Source of the DNA: Planctomycetota bacterium
GTDB lineage: Bacteria > Planctomycetota > UBA1135
Reading direction: 5' to 3'
DNA: 47,085 nt
Assembly: GCA_021776925.1 (NCBI GenBank)
Contig: JAJFFB010000080.1
Location: 1 to 47,085 of the forward strand
Each line of letters opens with the position of its first letter. Within the stretch, counting starts at the first letter, position 1. Of the stretch, positions 23,977 to 32,409 are shown piece by piece. The notes under the pieces are model-generated. The model saw only the letters and a list, made by a program, of their open reading frames with translations. It had not been told where the DNA came from and did not search any database. A program made the position numbers and the translations under genes.

Positions 23977-24735
23977 ATGAAGAAATCAGGGCTGATCATC
24001 GGAATCGCGGTGGTCGCTTTGGTTGTTGCTCTAGTCTCACCGCCCATTCCGCAAGACCCGGACTACCACGCATTCGCTGACCAGAGTGAATTCCTGGGCA
24101 TTCCAAATTTCTGGAACGTCTTGTCCAATCTCCCATTTCTGTTGGTTGGTGTTGCGGGGATTTTCGGTCTCAACCGCAACAGGTTTGCCGGAAGCATCCC
24201 CGCTCTGCGCACGGGGTACCTGGTCTTCTTCGCGGGTATTGCGCTCATTGGCTTCGGCTCGGGGATCTACCACTTGAACCCTTCCAATGGGTCTCTGGTA
24301 TGGGATCGCCTGCCCATGGCTCTTTCGTTTATGGCTTTTTTCGCGGTCATCGTTGGTGAGAATATTTCCGAGAATGCTGGGAGCAGGTTGCTCTGGCCCC
24401 TGGTCGTGGCAGGAGTTCTTTCAGTTGGGTACTGGCATTTGAGCGAAACCCAAGGAAGAGGTGATCTAAGGCCCTATGCCCTTGTCCAGTTCCTTCCCTT
24501 GCTGCTCATCCCGCTGATCCTCCTGCTTTTCCGCTCGCCTTTCTCGAGCAATGGGTGGATTTGGTTGGCCCTCGGGGCATATGGATCTTCCAAGGTACTT
24601 GAGCTTGCGGACGCAAAGATCTATGAACTATTTGGGGTGGGTGGGCATGCTCTTAAGCATCTCTTGGCGGCGGCGGGCGCACTCTCCTTCCTGGCTGCGT
24701 TGCTCCTGCGGACCCAACTCAAAGGACGCGCCTGA
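23977..24735 (+). CDS. Alkaline-ceramidase-like (CREST superfamily) membrane protein
   Basis: The product has 252 residues from the ATG at 23977; upstream ATGs at 23938 and 23956 would add a polar leader. Seven membrane helices are likely. N-V-L-S-N-L-P-F at 47-54, G-S-G-I-Y-H-L-N-P-S at 94-103 with W-D-R-L-P-M at 109-114, and G-G-H-A-L-K-H at 222-228 reproduce the Ser/Asp/His zinc-site layout of CREST hydrolases. This group includes alkaline ceramidase, PAQR receptors and Per1. Ceramidase activity is possible, but bacterial members are uncharacterised. The stop overlaps GCCTGACAATTC, a sequence resembling the left end of an attC site. Confidence 0.75.
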   Translation: MKKSGLIIGIAVVALVVALVSPPIPQDPDYHAFADQSEFLGIPNFWNVLSNLPFLLVGVAGIFGLNRNRFAGSIPALRTGYLVFFAGIALIGFGSGIYHLNPSNGSLVWDRLPMALSFMAFFAVIVGENISENAGSRLLWPLVVAGVLSVGYWHLSETQGRGDLRPYALVQFLPLLLIPLILLLFRSPFSSNGWIWLALGAYGSSKVLELADAKIYELFGVGGHALKHLLAAAGALSFLAALLLRTQLKGRA

Positions 24736-25287
24736 CAATTCGCTGCACCGGACGGCATTTTCGCCACGCTCCATTGCCACCGCTAGAACCTAGCCGGTCT
24801 GCGAGACTCTTCTGATGTGTTTCCTTCGCCTCGCCCGGATCTGCATCCTGCCAGGATGCCATTCTCCCCTGGCAACGGAGCTCGCAGGATCGCCCGACGC
24901 GCTTTCTTCGGATTGGACATGGAAAATGTGGTCTTCTGCCCTATTGCACGGGGTGGCCCCCAGCGGCGTTGCCCCGATCCCTGCGTCGGGATCGACGCAC
25001 AATGAATCATCCAGCGCTCGGAACGGCGCTGAGATCGCGGATCACAACACAGACGGCCGCGTCGACTACCTCCGGATCGTGGGTCCCCCCGATTCGTACA
25101 ACCACCTGGCTTGGATAGATCTGGATCAAGACGAATTCTTCGACCGGTGGCCTGGCGTCAAAAGAGGTAGGCCAAGATGGCGGGCCGCGCGCTTTGCATT
25201 CTGAAGCGACAAGGCTACAACTGGATGGTCATTCGTGAATCAATACGATGGCCCCGTGAACCAGGACGAGTGATGCCCTAGCAGAAG
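24736..25287. other. Mostly non-coding stretch with a possible calcium-binding gene relic
   Basis: No intact gene is convincing over ~550 bases. One frame (25027-25204) encodes D-H-N-T-D-G-R-V-D-Y-L, then N-H-L-A-W-I-D-L-D-Q-D-E-F-F-D-R-W. These are Asp-rich loops like those of EF-hand or thrombospondin-type calcium-binding repeats. The upstream part of that frame looks non-coding, and the C-terminus degenerates into a basic tail, so this is probably a fragment. Confidence 0.3.
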
Positions 25288-25342
25288 CTGCCGACTGACA
25301 CCCGCCTCGCGAGAGGCGGCTGAACGGCAATCCGGTCAGTCG
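25288..25342 (+). repeat. Imperfect palindrome, copy B of a three-copy element
   Basis: CCGCCTC (25302-25308), loop GCGA, GAGGCGG (25313-25319) form a perfect 7-bp stem. TGCCG (25289-25293) pairs with CGGCA (25325-25329), and an alternative outer 8-bp perfect pair is CGACTGAC (25292-25299) with GTCAGTCG (25335-25342). It shares the ACCCGC..TCGCG..CGGCTGAA.GG.AATC core with copy A and lies 24 bp before a start codon. Confidence 0.5.
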
Positions 25343-25366
25343 TACAGAGAATCAAGCGACAATCAA

Positions 25367-25558
25367 ATGGAAAAGAAGCAAGCAGCACAGGCAACCGTTG
25401 GAATATGGGTGGGAAGCGGCATTGCTCTTGGGGCTGCTTTCGGCGCAGCCCTTGGCGACGTGGGAATAGGCGTTGCCCTCGGTGTTGCGATCGGCGCGGC
25501 AATCGGTGGCGCGATGAGCGGTCGGCCAAACAGTACCAGCGATAAAGACGTCGCCTGA
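25367..25558 (+). CDS. Glycine-zipper small membrane protein
   Basis: The product has 63 residues. Residues 11-50 are two short hydrophobic segments built on G-x3-G spacing (G-S-G-I-A-L-G-A-A-F-G-A-A-L-G and G-V-A-I-G-A-A-I-G-G-A). This is the glycine-zipper pattern of small proteins that oligomerise in or on membranes. There is no cleavable signal peptide and the ends are polar. The function is unknown. It stands alone right after copy B of the palindrome. Confidence 0.65.
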   Translation: MEKKQAAQATVGIWVGSGIALGAAFGAALGDVGIGVALGVAIGAAIGGAMSGRPNSTSDKDVA

Positions 25559-25663
25559 ATCCAGTAGACCCACTGAGGGAACCAAGATGACTGATCCGCG
25601 AGTTTGATTTCAGTCCCATCGCCCGCCCGGACGATGAAAGAGACCCCCTGGAATTCAGGTTTC

Positions 25664-26011
25664 ATGGCCTCCTCCTCCGACACCATCGACCGCGCCCGAC
25701 GCCGTTTTCACGCCGGGCGCTTCCACGCCGCCGCCGACCTGCTGCTGATCGCTTTCCGCGAGGATCCGACCGACGTGGGAGTGGCGCGCGAACTCGGCGT
25801 GGTGCTGCACGCCAGCGGCGACCCGCAAGCGGCTCGGACCTATCTGTCGCGCGCCCATTTCGCCGATCCCGCCGACCCGACCACGCTGGCGCACTTGGTC
25901 GTGGTGCTGCATGAACTCGGGCAGCATGACGAGGCCAGCCGGGTGCTGGTGCGCAGCCTCGCCGCGGGACTCCCCGGTGAGCTGTTGGTGCAGCACCTGC
26001 AAGCCGCCTGA
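25664..26011 (+). CDS. TPR-repeat protein
   Basis: The product is 115 residues from M-A-S-S-S-D; in-frame starts at 25604 and 25634 exist but add a leader without TPR character. Three helix pairs (A-R-R-R-F-H-A-G-R-F-H-A-A-A-D, E-L-G-V-V-L-H-A-S-G-D-P-Q-A-A and L-V-V-V-L-H-E-L-G-Q-H-D-E-A-S) follow the TPR consensus. TPRs mediate protein-protein contacts. From here to groEL the genes are closely spaced and GC-rich in the manner of core genes. Confidence 0.7.
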   Translation: MASSSDTIDRARRRFHAGRFHAAADLLLIAFREDPTDVGVARELGVVLHASGDPQAARTYLSRAHFADPADPTTLAHLVVVLHELGQHDEASRVLVRSLAAGLPGELLVQHLQAA

Positions 26012-26028
26012 TCCAGGTCGGCGACGGA

Positions 26029-26694
26029 ATGCATTTCAGGGCTGCAAAGCCCTCCGCCCAGGGTCGGCGCTACTCTGGCCGGGCAGCCGTGATCGAGCCC
26101 TCCCCGCAGCCCCACTCCGAGCCGGGTCCGCCGACGCCGACCGCGCTACCGAGGCACGAGCCGGTGGTGGTCGAGGACCTCGCTGCCGTGATCCGCCTGC
26201 CAGCCCTATTGGGCAAGATCCGCCGGGTTCTGGCCCAGGTTCTCGTGCTGGACCAGGCGCCGGCAGACTTCCCTTTTCAATTGCTGAGCAAGGTGCCTGG
26301 CGACGGCATCCGCGAATACGGATTGTCCTGGAGCGACCGCGACCAGCTATTGCGCGTCTTCGCCGGTATGACCTGGGGCACCGAGGGCCACGATCCGATC
26401 TGGGAGGTGCGGGTCGAAGTGCTGCCTCCGGCCGATCCGGCATCGCTGCGCGCGCGCGCCCTGCACCAGATCGCCGCACGGCGTGCCGACAGTCGCTTTT
26501 CCGAGTGGGACCGCTTCTGGCACGAGGAGGACAACAAGAGCCATATCTTGTTTGGAGCGTCGGCGGCGTGCACCCGCTTCTTCGAGGAAGAAGACCCCGA
26601 CCAAACGGCCACCAATTATCTGGCCGGCGCGCTCTATGCCTTGCGGGCCTCGGGGGCCCTCGAGGCGGTCCTGGCCGCCCAACGCGACGCATGA
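26029..26694 (+). CDS. Conserved hypothetical protein
   Basis: The product has 221 residues. I recognise no domain. Residues 1-45 are Pro-rich and probably disordered; a GTG at 26089 is an alternative start that removes some of this. Residues ~50-220 look like a compact alpha/beta domain with W-E-V-R-V-E-V, W-D-R-F-W-H-E-E-D-N-K-S-H-I-L-F-G and a helical end. No signal peptide or membrane helix is seen. The stop overlaps the next gene's ATG by 4 bp (ATGA), so the two are translationally coupled. Confidence 0.6.
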   Translation: MHFRAAKPSAQGRRYSGRAAVIEPSPQPHSEPGPPTPTALPRHEPVVVEDLAAVIRLPALLGKIRRVLAQVLVLDQAPADFPFQLLSKVPGDGIREYGLSWSDRDQLLRVFAGMTWGTEGHDPIWEVRVEVLPPADPASLRARALHQIAARRADSRFSEWDRFWHEEDNKSHILFGASAACTRFFEEEDPDQTATNYLAGALYALRASGALEAVLAAQRDA

Positions 26695-26972
26695 CTTCCT
26701 TCACCTGCCCGCACTGCGGCTACGAGATCGCGATCTACACCGAAGCCCTGGAAGCGGTGGTCGGCGGCGGCGTCTGCCTGCTGTGTGGCAGCGATCTGCC
26801 GCTCGAAGACCTCGAGGCGGCGGTTGCCCAGTGGGATGACGAGGCGGTGGTCGCCGAGGGCGCGCAGCGTGCCGAGGACGAGGCCGATTATCTCTCCGAG
26901 AACGAAGAAATCTTCGAAGGCACGCCGGATTTCGGCGATGAGGGCGAGGACGAGGCAGATCCGGTCTTGTGA
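26691..26972 (+). CDS. Small acidic zinc-ribbon protein
   Basis: The product has 93 residues. C-P-H-C-G (6-10) and C-L-L-C-G-S-D (29-35) form a two-knuckle zinc ribbon of about 30 residues. The remaining 60 residues are very acidic, ending in E-G-E-D-E-A-D-P. Such proteins may act as adaptors binding basic partners, but no function can be assigned. The start is fixed by the ATGA overlap with the upstream gene, suggesting the pair work together. Confidence 0.7.
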   Translation: MTSFTCPHCGYEIAIYTEALEAVVGGGVCLLCGSDLPLEDLEAAVAQWDDEAVVAEGAQRAEDEADYLSENEEIFEGTPDFGDEGEDEADPVL

Positions 26973-27020
26973 GTGCGTCATTCCGGCAGGCGCCCGACCT
27001 TGCCCAGATGCCGGAAAAGC

Positions 27021-27053
27021 GCCCTAAATCACTTTTTTATTGAGCTTTAGGGC
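27021..27053. promoter_or_regulatory. 8-bp inverted repeat upstream of the response-regulator gene
   Basis: GCCCTAAA (27021-27028) and TTTAGGGC (27046-27053) are perfect inverted copies around a 17-nt AT-rich centre containing T6. It may be an operator, or a weak terminator for the upstream pair; it lies 64 bp before the GTG start. Confidence 0.35.
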
Positions 27054-27116
27054 TGCGAGCCCGGGGCGGTGGGCAGTGGCACGGCAGTTGCTCTATTGGA
27101 CCGAGGAATTGCCGTA

Positions 27117-27494
27117 GTGTTTCGCATTCTCATCGCTGACGACCAGGAGGACTGCCGCCAAGCGGTAGTAAGCAGCCTCCAGGCCCCCGGCGTGGAGATC
27201 CGCACCGCCTGCTCCGGCAGCGAGGCCCTGCGCCTGCTGCTGGCCAGCCGCTTCGATCTCTCGGTCATGGACGTGCACATGCCCTTCCTGACCGGCATCG
27301 AAATCCTCAGCCACCTGCGCCAGGCCGGGCTGAAAACCCCGGCCATCCTCATGACGGGCAATCCCACCGCGGCGATCGAAGCAGCGGCGCTGGAACTCGG
27401 CGCGCTGTCGATGCTGCACAAACCCGTCCCGATCGAGATCCTCCGCATCACGGTCGAACAGATCATCCAGCGGCGCGACCAGGGCAAATCCTGA
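27117..27494 (+). CDS. Single-domain response regulator (receiver only)
   Basis: The product is 125 residues from GTG 27117, which has GAGGA at 27103-27107; an earlier in-frame start would add 16 atypical residues. It is a complete CheY-like receiver: acidic pair D8-D9, phospho-acceptor D52 in V-M-D-V-H-M-P, T80 in L-M-T-G-N, and K102 in H-K-P-V-P. No output domain follows, so it signals by protein contact. No histidine kinase is adjacent. It lies 65 bp before groES on the same strand; whether it affects chaperonin expression is unknown. Confidence 0.85.
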   Translation: MFRILIADDQEDCRQAVVSSLQAPGVEIRTACSGSEALRLLLASRFDLSVMDVHMPFLTGIEILSHLRQAGLKTPAILMTGNPTAAIEAAALELGALSMLHKPVPIEILRITVEQIIQRRDQGKS

Positions 27495-27559
27495 ATTCCC
27501 TGCGCGCCTCCCCACCCGCACCCTGACATTCATCTCTACAGAGATCCGGATTAGCAACC

Positions 27560-27868
27560 ATGGCCAAAACCGCCAAGAAAGTCGCCATTCGTCCCCTCGG
27601 TGACAAAGTCCTCGTGCAGCGCATCGAAGCCGCTGACATTTCCGCCGGGGGCATCGTCCTGCCCGACTCCGCCAAGGAGAAGCCGGCCGAAGGCACCATC
27701 ATTGCGCTCGGCCAAGGCCGCTCGCTGGAAGATGGCAAGCGCACCGAATTCACCGTGAAGAAAGGCGATCGTGTCCTCTTCACTTCCTATGCCGGCACCG
27801 AAGTCAAGTGGGACGGCGCCGAATACCTGATCATGTCCGAGGACGACATCCTCGGCGTCATCGGCTGA
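27560..27868 (+). CDS. groES: Co-chaperonin GroES
   Basis: The product has 102 residues, normal length. [10 protein letters not shown] at 10-19, the mobile-loop region G-G-I-V-L-P-D-S-A at 30-38, the roof-loop/strand G-D-R-V-L-F at 69-74 and the closing E-D-D-I-L-G-V-I are diagnostic. GroES caps GroEL to form the folding chamber in the cytoplasm. No CIRCE element (TTAGCACTC-N9-GAGTGCTAA) is visible upstream, so HrcA control is not indicated. groEL follows after 26 bp. Confidence 0.97.
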   Translation: MAKTAKKVAIRPLGDKVLVQRIEAADISAGGIVLPDSAKEKPAEGTIIALGQGRSLEDGKRTEFTVKKGDRVLFTSYAGTEVKWDGAEYLIMSEDDILGVIG

Positions 27869-27894
27869 TCCCGGAATCTTCCACGGAGATAAAC

Positions 27895-29559
27895 ATGGCC
27901 GTCAAAAAACTTTCCTTCGACCAGGAAGCCCGCGAGCACATTCGCCAGGGCGTCAAGAAACTCGCCGCCGCAGTCAAGATCACACTTGGCCCGCGCGGCC
28001 GCAACGTGATCATCGAGAAGTCCTTCGGCACCCCTACGGTGACCAAGGACGGCGTCTCGGTCGCACGTGAGATCGAGCTCGAGAACAAGTACGAGAACAT
28101 CGGTGCCCAGCTGGTCCGCCAGGTCAGCTCGAAGACCGCCGACGTCGCCGGCGATGGCACCACCACCGCCACCGTGCTGGCCGAATCGATCTTCGAAGAA
28201 GGCCTGCGCAACGTCACTGCCGGAGCCAACCCGGTCGAGCTGAAGCGCGGCATCGAAGCCGCGGTCGCCACCGTGGTCGACTTCCTGCAGTCCAAGTCGA
28301 AGGCCGTCAAGAGCACCGACGAGATCCAGCAGGTCGCCACCGTCGCCGCCAACAACGACGTCGAAATCGGTAAAAAGCTCGCTGAGGCGTGGGAGAAGGT
28401 CGGCAAGGACGGCGTCATCACCGTCGAAGAGGGCCGTTCGCTCGAAACCACCATCGACGAAGTCAAGGGCATGCAGTTCGACAAGGGCTACCTGTCGCCG
28501 CACTTCGCCACCAACGCCGAGTCGCTCGAGTGCGAACTCGAGGATCCGTACATCCTGATCTTCGAGAAGAAGATCTCGACGGTGCGCGACATGCTGCCGC
28601 TGCTTGAGCAGGTGGCCAAGTCGGGCAAGCCGCTGCTGATCATCGCCGAGGACATCGAAGGCGAAGCGCTCGCCACTTTGGTGGTCAACCGTCTGCGCGG
28701 CATCTTCAAGTGCTGTGCGGTCAAAGCGCCCGGCTTCGGTGATCGTCGCAAGGCGATGATGGAAGACATCGCCATCCTCACCGGCGGCACCGCGCTGATG
28801 GAGGACATGGGCCACAAGCTCGAAAACGCCACCATCGAAGAGCTCGGCACCGCCAAGCGCGTGATCATCACCAAGGATGACACCACCCTGATCGAGGGCG
28901 CGGGTTCCAAGGGCGACATCGACGCGCGCATGGAACAACTGCGCGCCGAGATCGAGCGCACCACCTCCGACTACGACAAAGAGAAGCTGCTCGAGCGCCT
29001 GGCCAAGCTGGCCGGCGGCGTCGCGGTGCTCAACGTCGGTGCCGCCACCGAGGCGGAAATGAAGGAGAAAAAGGACCGCGTCGAAGACGCGCTCGCCGCG
29101 GTGCGTGCGGCCGCCGAAGAGGGCATCCTGCCCGGTGGTGGCATCGCGCTGCTGCGCGCCCAAGATGCAGTTGACGCGATGACGCTGACTGGTGACCAGC
29201 ACGCCGGCGCGCAGATCGTACGCCGCGCACTGGAGTCGCCTTTGCGCCAGATCGTCAACAACGCCGGCAAGGACGGCGCAGTCGTCGTTGAACGCGTGCG
29301 CAATGAGCGCGGCTTCAACAAGGGCTACGACGCCGCCACCGGCGAGTACACCGATCTGATGGCCGCCGGCATCATCGACCCGACCAAAGTGGTGCGCACT
29401 GCGCTGCAGAACGCCGCTTCGGTCTCGATCCTGCTGCTGACCACCGAAGCCCTGGTCACCGAGGTGCCCGAAGCGGCCCCGCCGATGCCCGCCGGTGGCG
29501 GCGACCCGATGGGCGGCATGGGTGGCATGGGCGGAATGGGCGGCATGGGCGGCTTCTAG
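27895..29559 (+). CDS. groEL: Chaperonin GroEL
   Basis: The product has 554 residues, starting M-A-V-K-K-L-S-F after a CGGAGA ribosome-binding site. T-L-G-P-R-G-R-N-V near 30, the ATP-site D-G-T-T-T-A-T-V-L near 87 and P-G-G-G-I-A-L-L near 415 are conserved. The C-terminus is four G-G-M units and G-G-F, the flexible tail inside the ring. It forms double heptameric rings that fold proteins with GroES and ATP. A single groESL operon is seen in this window. Confidence 0.98.
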   Translation: MAVKKLSFDQEAREHIRQGVKKLAAAVKITLGPRGRNVIIEKSFGTPTVTKDGVSVAREIELENKYENIGAQLVRQVSSKTADVAGDGTTTATVLAESIFEEGLRNVTAGANPVELKRGIEAAVATVVDFLQSKSKAVKSTDEIQQVATVAANNDVEIGKKLAEAWEKVGKDGVITVEEGRSLETTIDEVKGMQFDKGYLSPHFATNAESLECELEDPYILIFEKKISTVRDMLPLLEQVAKSGKPLLIIAEDIEGEALATLVVNRLRGIFKCCAVKAPGFGDRRKAMMEDIAILTGGTALMEDMGHKLENATIEELGTAKRVIITKDDTTLIEGAGSKGDIDARMEQLRAEIERTTSDYDKEKLLERLAKLAGGVAVLNVGAATEAEMKEKKDRVEDALAAVRAAAEEGILPGGGIALLRAQDAVDAMTLTGDQHAGAQIVRRALESPLRQIVNNAGKDGAVVVERVRNERGFNKGYDAATGEYTDLMAAGIIDPTKVVRTALQNAASVSILLLTTEALVTEVPEAAPPMPAGGGDPMGGMGGMGGMGGMGGF

Positions 29560-29581
29560 CCCCCCCCCTCGACCCGCACTC

Positions 29582-29612
29582 AAGCCCGCCGGCACCCGCC
29601 GGCGGGCTTTTT
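29582..29612 (+). terminator. Rho-independent terminator of groESL
   Basis: AAGCCCGCCGGC (29582-29593), loop ACCC, GCCGGCGGGCTT (29598-29609) form a perfect 12-bp stem ending in TTTTT (29608-29612). It lies 22 bp after the groEL stop. Confidence 0.92.
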
Positions 29613-29691
29613 GCGATCCGAGTAGGGTTTTGGCCAATCCATACGTGCTCGTATAGATTTTTTGCATTTCTGGGTCCATGCTATACAGGAA

Positions 29692-31068
29692 ATGCTCCAT
29701 TCCCTGTTAGCTGAGGCCAATCCGTGGTGGCAAGGTGAGGAGGACCATCTGCTCCCAAAGCGCTTCATCTATCGGCATCTGCTTTCCAAGGTTTGGGGAC
29801 GCTGCCAAGACCTTTCTCCTGGGGCCCGGCCCGCAATCGTCCTGACTGGACCCCGTCAGGTGGGAAAAACCGTCTTGGTGCGCCATGTAATTCAGCGTGC
29901 GCTGGCATCGGGCTGGCCTGCCAAAAAAATCTTATACGCTTCCCACGATGACATCGGGGCGCACGTGGATTCACTGCGCGACCTGATTGATCGTGTCCCA
30001 CTCCCGGCGGGTGGCAGTCACCCTCCCCTTTATGTGATCGACGAGATCCAAAAATTCGGCGGCTGGCCGGAGGATTTGAAATCCCTGGTGGATCGGAAAC
30101 GCGGGAGGTTCCTGGTTGCCTGCCCCTCTGCACAGGAAACGGTCATAGGACAGAAGGAAACCTGGCTAGGCAGGATCGAACATTTCCACCTCTACGGCTT
30201 AAACTTCTTCGAATACCTGGATCTGCGGAGGGTCGACGCATCTCTTCCAGGTCAGAGGGATTCCACCATTCCCCCACCTGGCCCGGCTGAGGTCGAAGAG
30301 TATTTTCGTTGGGGAGGTTTCCCCCAGGCGACCGTCGATTCAAATCGCAATCTGGAGCTGGCCCGCACACGGATGCGCAGTGACCTCGAGCAAAAAGCAA
30401 TACGCGATGACATCTTGAGCAGGCATGACATTGCGCAATCTGACCTATTCATCCTGGCGTTTTCGATGCTGATGCGGAAGCCTGGCCAGATACTAAATAA
30501 TTCACATCTGACCAGAGATTTGATGTTGGGCGATGGAAATTCGACCCGCACTGTGGACTCATGGCTCCATCACTTGGAAGAGGCCGGCCTGATCGTTCCG
30601 GTGCCGAAGGCAAGAAAGGACGGAACTCCAATCCTCAATGCTCAACCGAAGGTTTTCCCTCTGGATCCGTCGATGGCCGCTCCATATTTTAGCGGACAAG
30701 ACTCGAAAGAATTGGGCGTCCTCGCGGAATGCGGCGTGTTCCGTCATTTACTGGAGGCATGCCGGTCCCAGGACAGCCCCAATGATCAGAGTGTAGGTTA
30801 TTGGCGCCAACGCGAAGGCGAGGAGGTGGACTTCGTTGTCAGGATAAATGGCAAAATCGTTTTTCTGGAAGTGACCACCACCTGGCATCGCCAAAGGGTC
30901 GAGGAAAAACTCAAGAAACTAGATTCGGCGATCAAAGGGGAACCAGAATCAATCGGGCGCCTGTTGTGCTGGGGAAAACATCTGGCGAACAAACTGCCCG
31001 ACGAGGAGCTTGGACGGCTGGTCTCGTTCGCAGACTTTTTCAGTGCCTGCACCTATGGTCGCCTTTGA
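29692..31068 (+). CDS. AAA+ ATPase with C-terminal DUF4143 nuclease-like domain
   Basis: The product is 458 residues from M-L-H-S-L-L-A-E-A-N-P-W-W, the usual family start, with AGGA just upstream. Walker A is G-P-R-Q-V-G-K-T at 53-60 and Walker B is L-Y-V-I-D-E-I-Q at 113-120. A helical middle region with a likely winged helix precedes the DUF4143 end, with E-E-V-D-F-V-V and I-V-F-L-E-V-T. The family is related to archaeal-type ATPases; its biological role is not established. GC content and codon use are visibly lower than in the flanking genes. It stands alone between the groESL terminator and the next operon, so recent transfer is likely. Confidence 0.85.
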   Translation: MLHSLLAEANPWWQGEEDHLLPKRFIYRHLLSKVWGRCQDLSPGARPAIVLTGPRQVGKTVLVRHVIQRALASGWPAKKILYASHDDIGAHVDSLRDLIDRVPLPAGGSHPPLYVIDEIQKFGGWPEDLKSLVDRKRGRFLVACPSAQETVIGQKETWLGRIEHFHLYGLNFFEYLDLRRVDASLPGQRDSTIPPPGPAEVEEYFRWGGFPQATVDSNRNLELARTRMRSDLEQKAIRDDILSRHDIAQSDLFILAFSMLMRKPGQILNNSHLTRDLMLGDGNSTRTVDSWLHHLEEAGLIVPVPKARKDGTPILNAQPKVFPLDPSMAAPYFSGQDSKELGVLAECGVFRHLLEACRSQDSPNDQSVGYWRQREGEEVDFVVRINGKIVFLEVTTTWHRQRVEEKLKKLDSAIKGEPESIGRLLCWGKHLANKLPDEELGRLVSFADFFSACTYGRL

Positions 31069-31230
31069 ATCGGAGGATTGAAGAAATGGACCATTCCCAG
31101 CTGTTCCTGCACGTTTCGCCGCATCCGGCGATTGGCCATGAATTCCTGCGAAATAGGAAAAGCGCGGCCACTTTTTCCGAACGAGTCGGGGTAGGCTAGC
31201 GTTGTACCTGATGACGTTCCGTCGGCGCTG

Positions 31231-32382
31231 ATGAAGCCCCTCCACTCCCAGATCCACCGTGCCCGTTCCCAATGGAACCGGGCGCTGCTGACCGGTCTTG
31301 CCGGCAGCGGCCTGGGTGTGGCCCTGCTGCTGGCCGGCTGCGCGGTCCTGATCGGCCGCGCCAGCGGCGTCTACCTTGAAGTTCCGGCGCTGATCGCCGG
31401 GCTCGCCGCCGGCCTGGGCTGGGCCGGATGGCGCTTTCGCTCGCGTCGCGTTCAAAATGAGCAGATCGCCACCCTGCTCGACCTGAGGCGTGGCGGAGAT
31501 GGTCGGCTTCTCTTTGCCTTGGAAACCGGTTCTTCCGCCCTCCCCGAGGACGGCTCCGGTCATGGCACCCAACTGGCCGGCCTGACCCGCCCACGCCCAG
31601 ATCTGCGCCGCGTTGCCCGCGCCCTGCTGCCGGGCGCCGCCTTCTTCGCCGCCGCTCTGCTCGTACCGCTGCGCCTTCCCGCCCAGCAGGGCACCGACCC
31701 GGTCAGTGAGCAGCGCCTGGAAGAACTCGAAAGCCTCGCCACCGCCCTGGAAGAGGTCCTGCAGCTCGACGAAGACCTGCACGACGAGGTCGAGGAAAAC
31801 CTCGCCGCGCTGACCTCTGAAGACCAGCGCGCGCGGCCCGAGGGCGACGTCCTGCGCGAGGCCCTAGACCGCATGGAGTCGCGCCTCGAGCAAGCCGCCG
31901 AAGACGCCGCCGCCAACCTCGAAGAGATCGCCCGCGAAGCCGCGGCCGCCGCCCAGGCCGCGGCCAGCGAAGATCCGGCCGAACGCGCTGCAGCCCTGGA
32001 GCAACTCGCTGAACTCGCCCGCGAATTGTCCGCGACCGCCGGCCCCGAGAGCCAGGCCCTCGACCCAGAACTGCTGGCGCGACTGGCCGAGGCCGGCCTG
32101 TCGCCCGAGGTGCTGGCCCAGCTCGGTGCGCTGCCCGACCTCAGCGCACTCGGCCAGCTCGCCAACCAACTCGACCCAGCCACCGCCCAGCAGCTGGCCG
32201 CGGCCGCGGCCGGCGCGCTGTCTGAAGCCGCGCTGGAGAAGCTGGCACAAATGGCACGCGAGGGGCTGCTCGGCCCCGCCGGTGAAGGCGGCGAATTCGC
32301 CCGCAGCGCCACCGGCGACGAAAGCCTGGCCGAACTCCTGGCGCGCCTGGAAGAAGCCCAGGCCCTTGGCGGCGGCACGTGA
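31231..32382 (+). CDS. Membrane protein with coiled-coil region, first gene of MoxR cluster (interrupted)
   Basis: The product is 383 residues to a TGA at 32380-32382. Membrane helices are likely at about 20-42, 50-66 and 131-148. From ~155 to the end the protein is Ala/Glu/Leu-rich coiled coil. The same frame continues past the TGA for another ~120 codons with the same composition and no frame change. Changing the TGA to GGA would read G-G-G-T-G-S-G-S-G-S, a natural linker, so this is probably one protein broken by a point mutation or a sequencing error. No named family is certain; position and architecture recall the membrane proteins that start MoxR clusters. Confidence 0.65.
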   Translation: MKPLHSQIHRARSQWNRALLTGLAGSGLGVALLLAGCAVLIGRASGVYLEVPALIAGLAAGLGWAGWRFRSRRVQNEQIATLLDLRRGGDGRLLFALETGSSALPEDGSGHGTQLAGLTRPRPDLRRVARALLPGAAFFAAALLVPLRLPAQQGTDPVSEQRLEELESLATALEEVLQLDEDLHDEVEENLAALTSEDQRARPEGDVLREALDRMESRLEQAAEDAAANLEEIAREAAAAAQAAASEDPAERAAALEQLAELARELSATAGPESQALDPELLARLAEAGLSPEVLAQLGALPDLSALGQLANQLDPATAQQLAAAAAGALSEAALEKLAQMAREGLLGPAGEGGEFARSATGDESLAELLARLEEAQALGGGT

Positions 32383-32409
32383 AGCGGGTCCGGAAGCTGC
32401 GCAGGTTGC

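Noticed and set aside
685..25342. A confirmed integron cassette array
   Set aside because: No integrase gene and no consensus attC core; only placement and hairpin shape are suggestive.
27495..27559. CIRCE operator before groES
   Set aside because: The 9-bp inverted repeat TTAGCACTC/GAGTGCTAA is not present; only a chance ttagca occurs.
31086..31199. 37-codon frame between the DUF4143 ATPase and the MoxR operon
   Set aside because: It has no ribosome-binding site, family or conserved feature; likely chance.
21311..32382. Genome-wide reassignment of TGA
   Set aside because: TGA ends groES, the TIR gene, the oxidoreductase and others at the expected family lengths, so it is a normal stop here.
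31231..32382. Lipoprotein signal at L-L-L-A-G-C in the first MoxR-operon gene
   Set aside because: The Cys lies inside a long hydrophobic helix that continues after it, so it is a membrane segment, not a lipobox.
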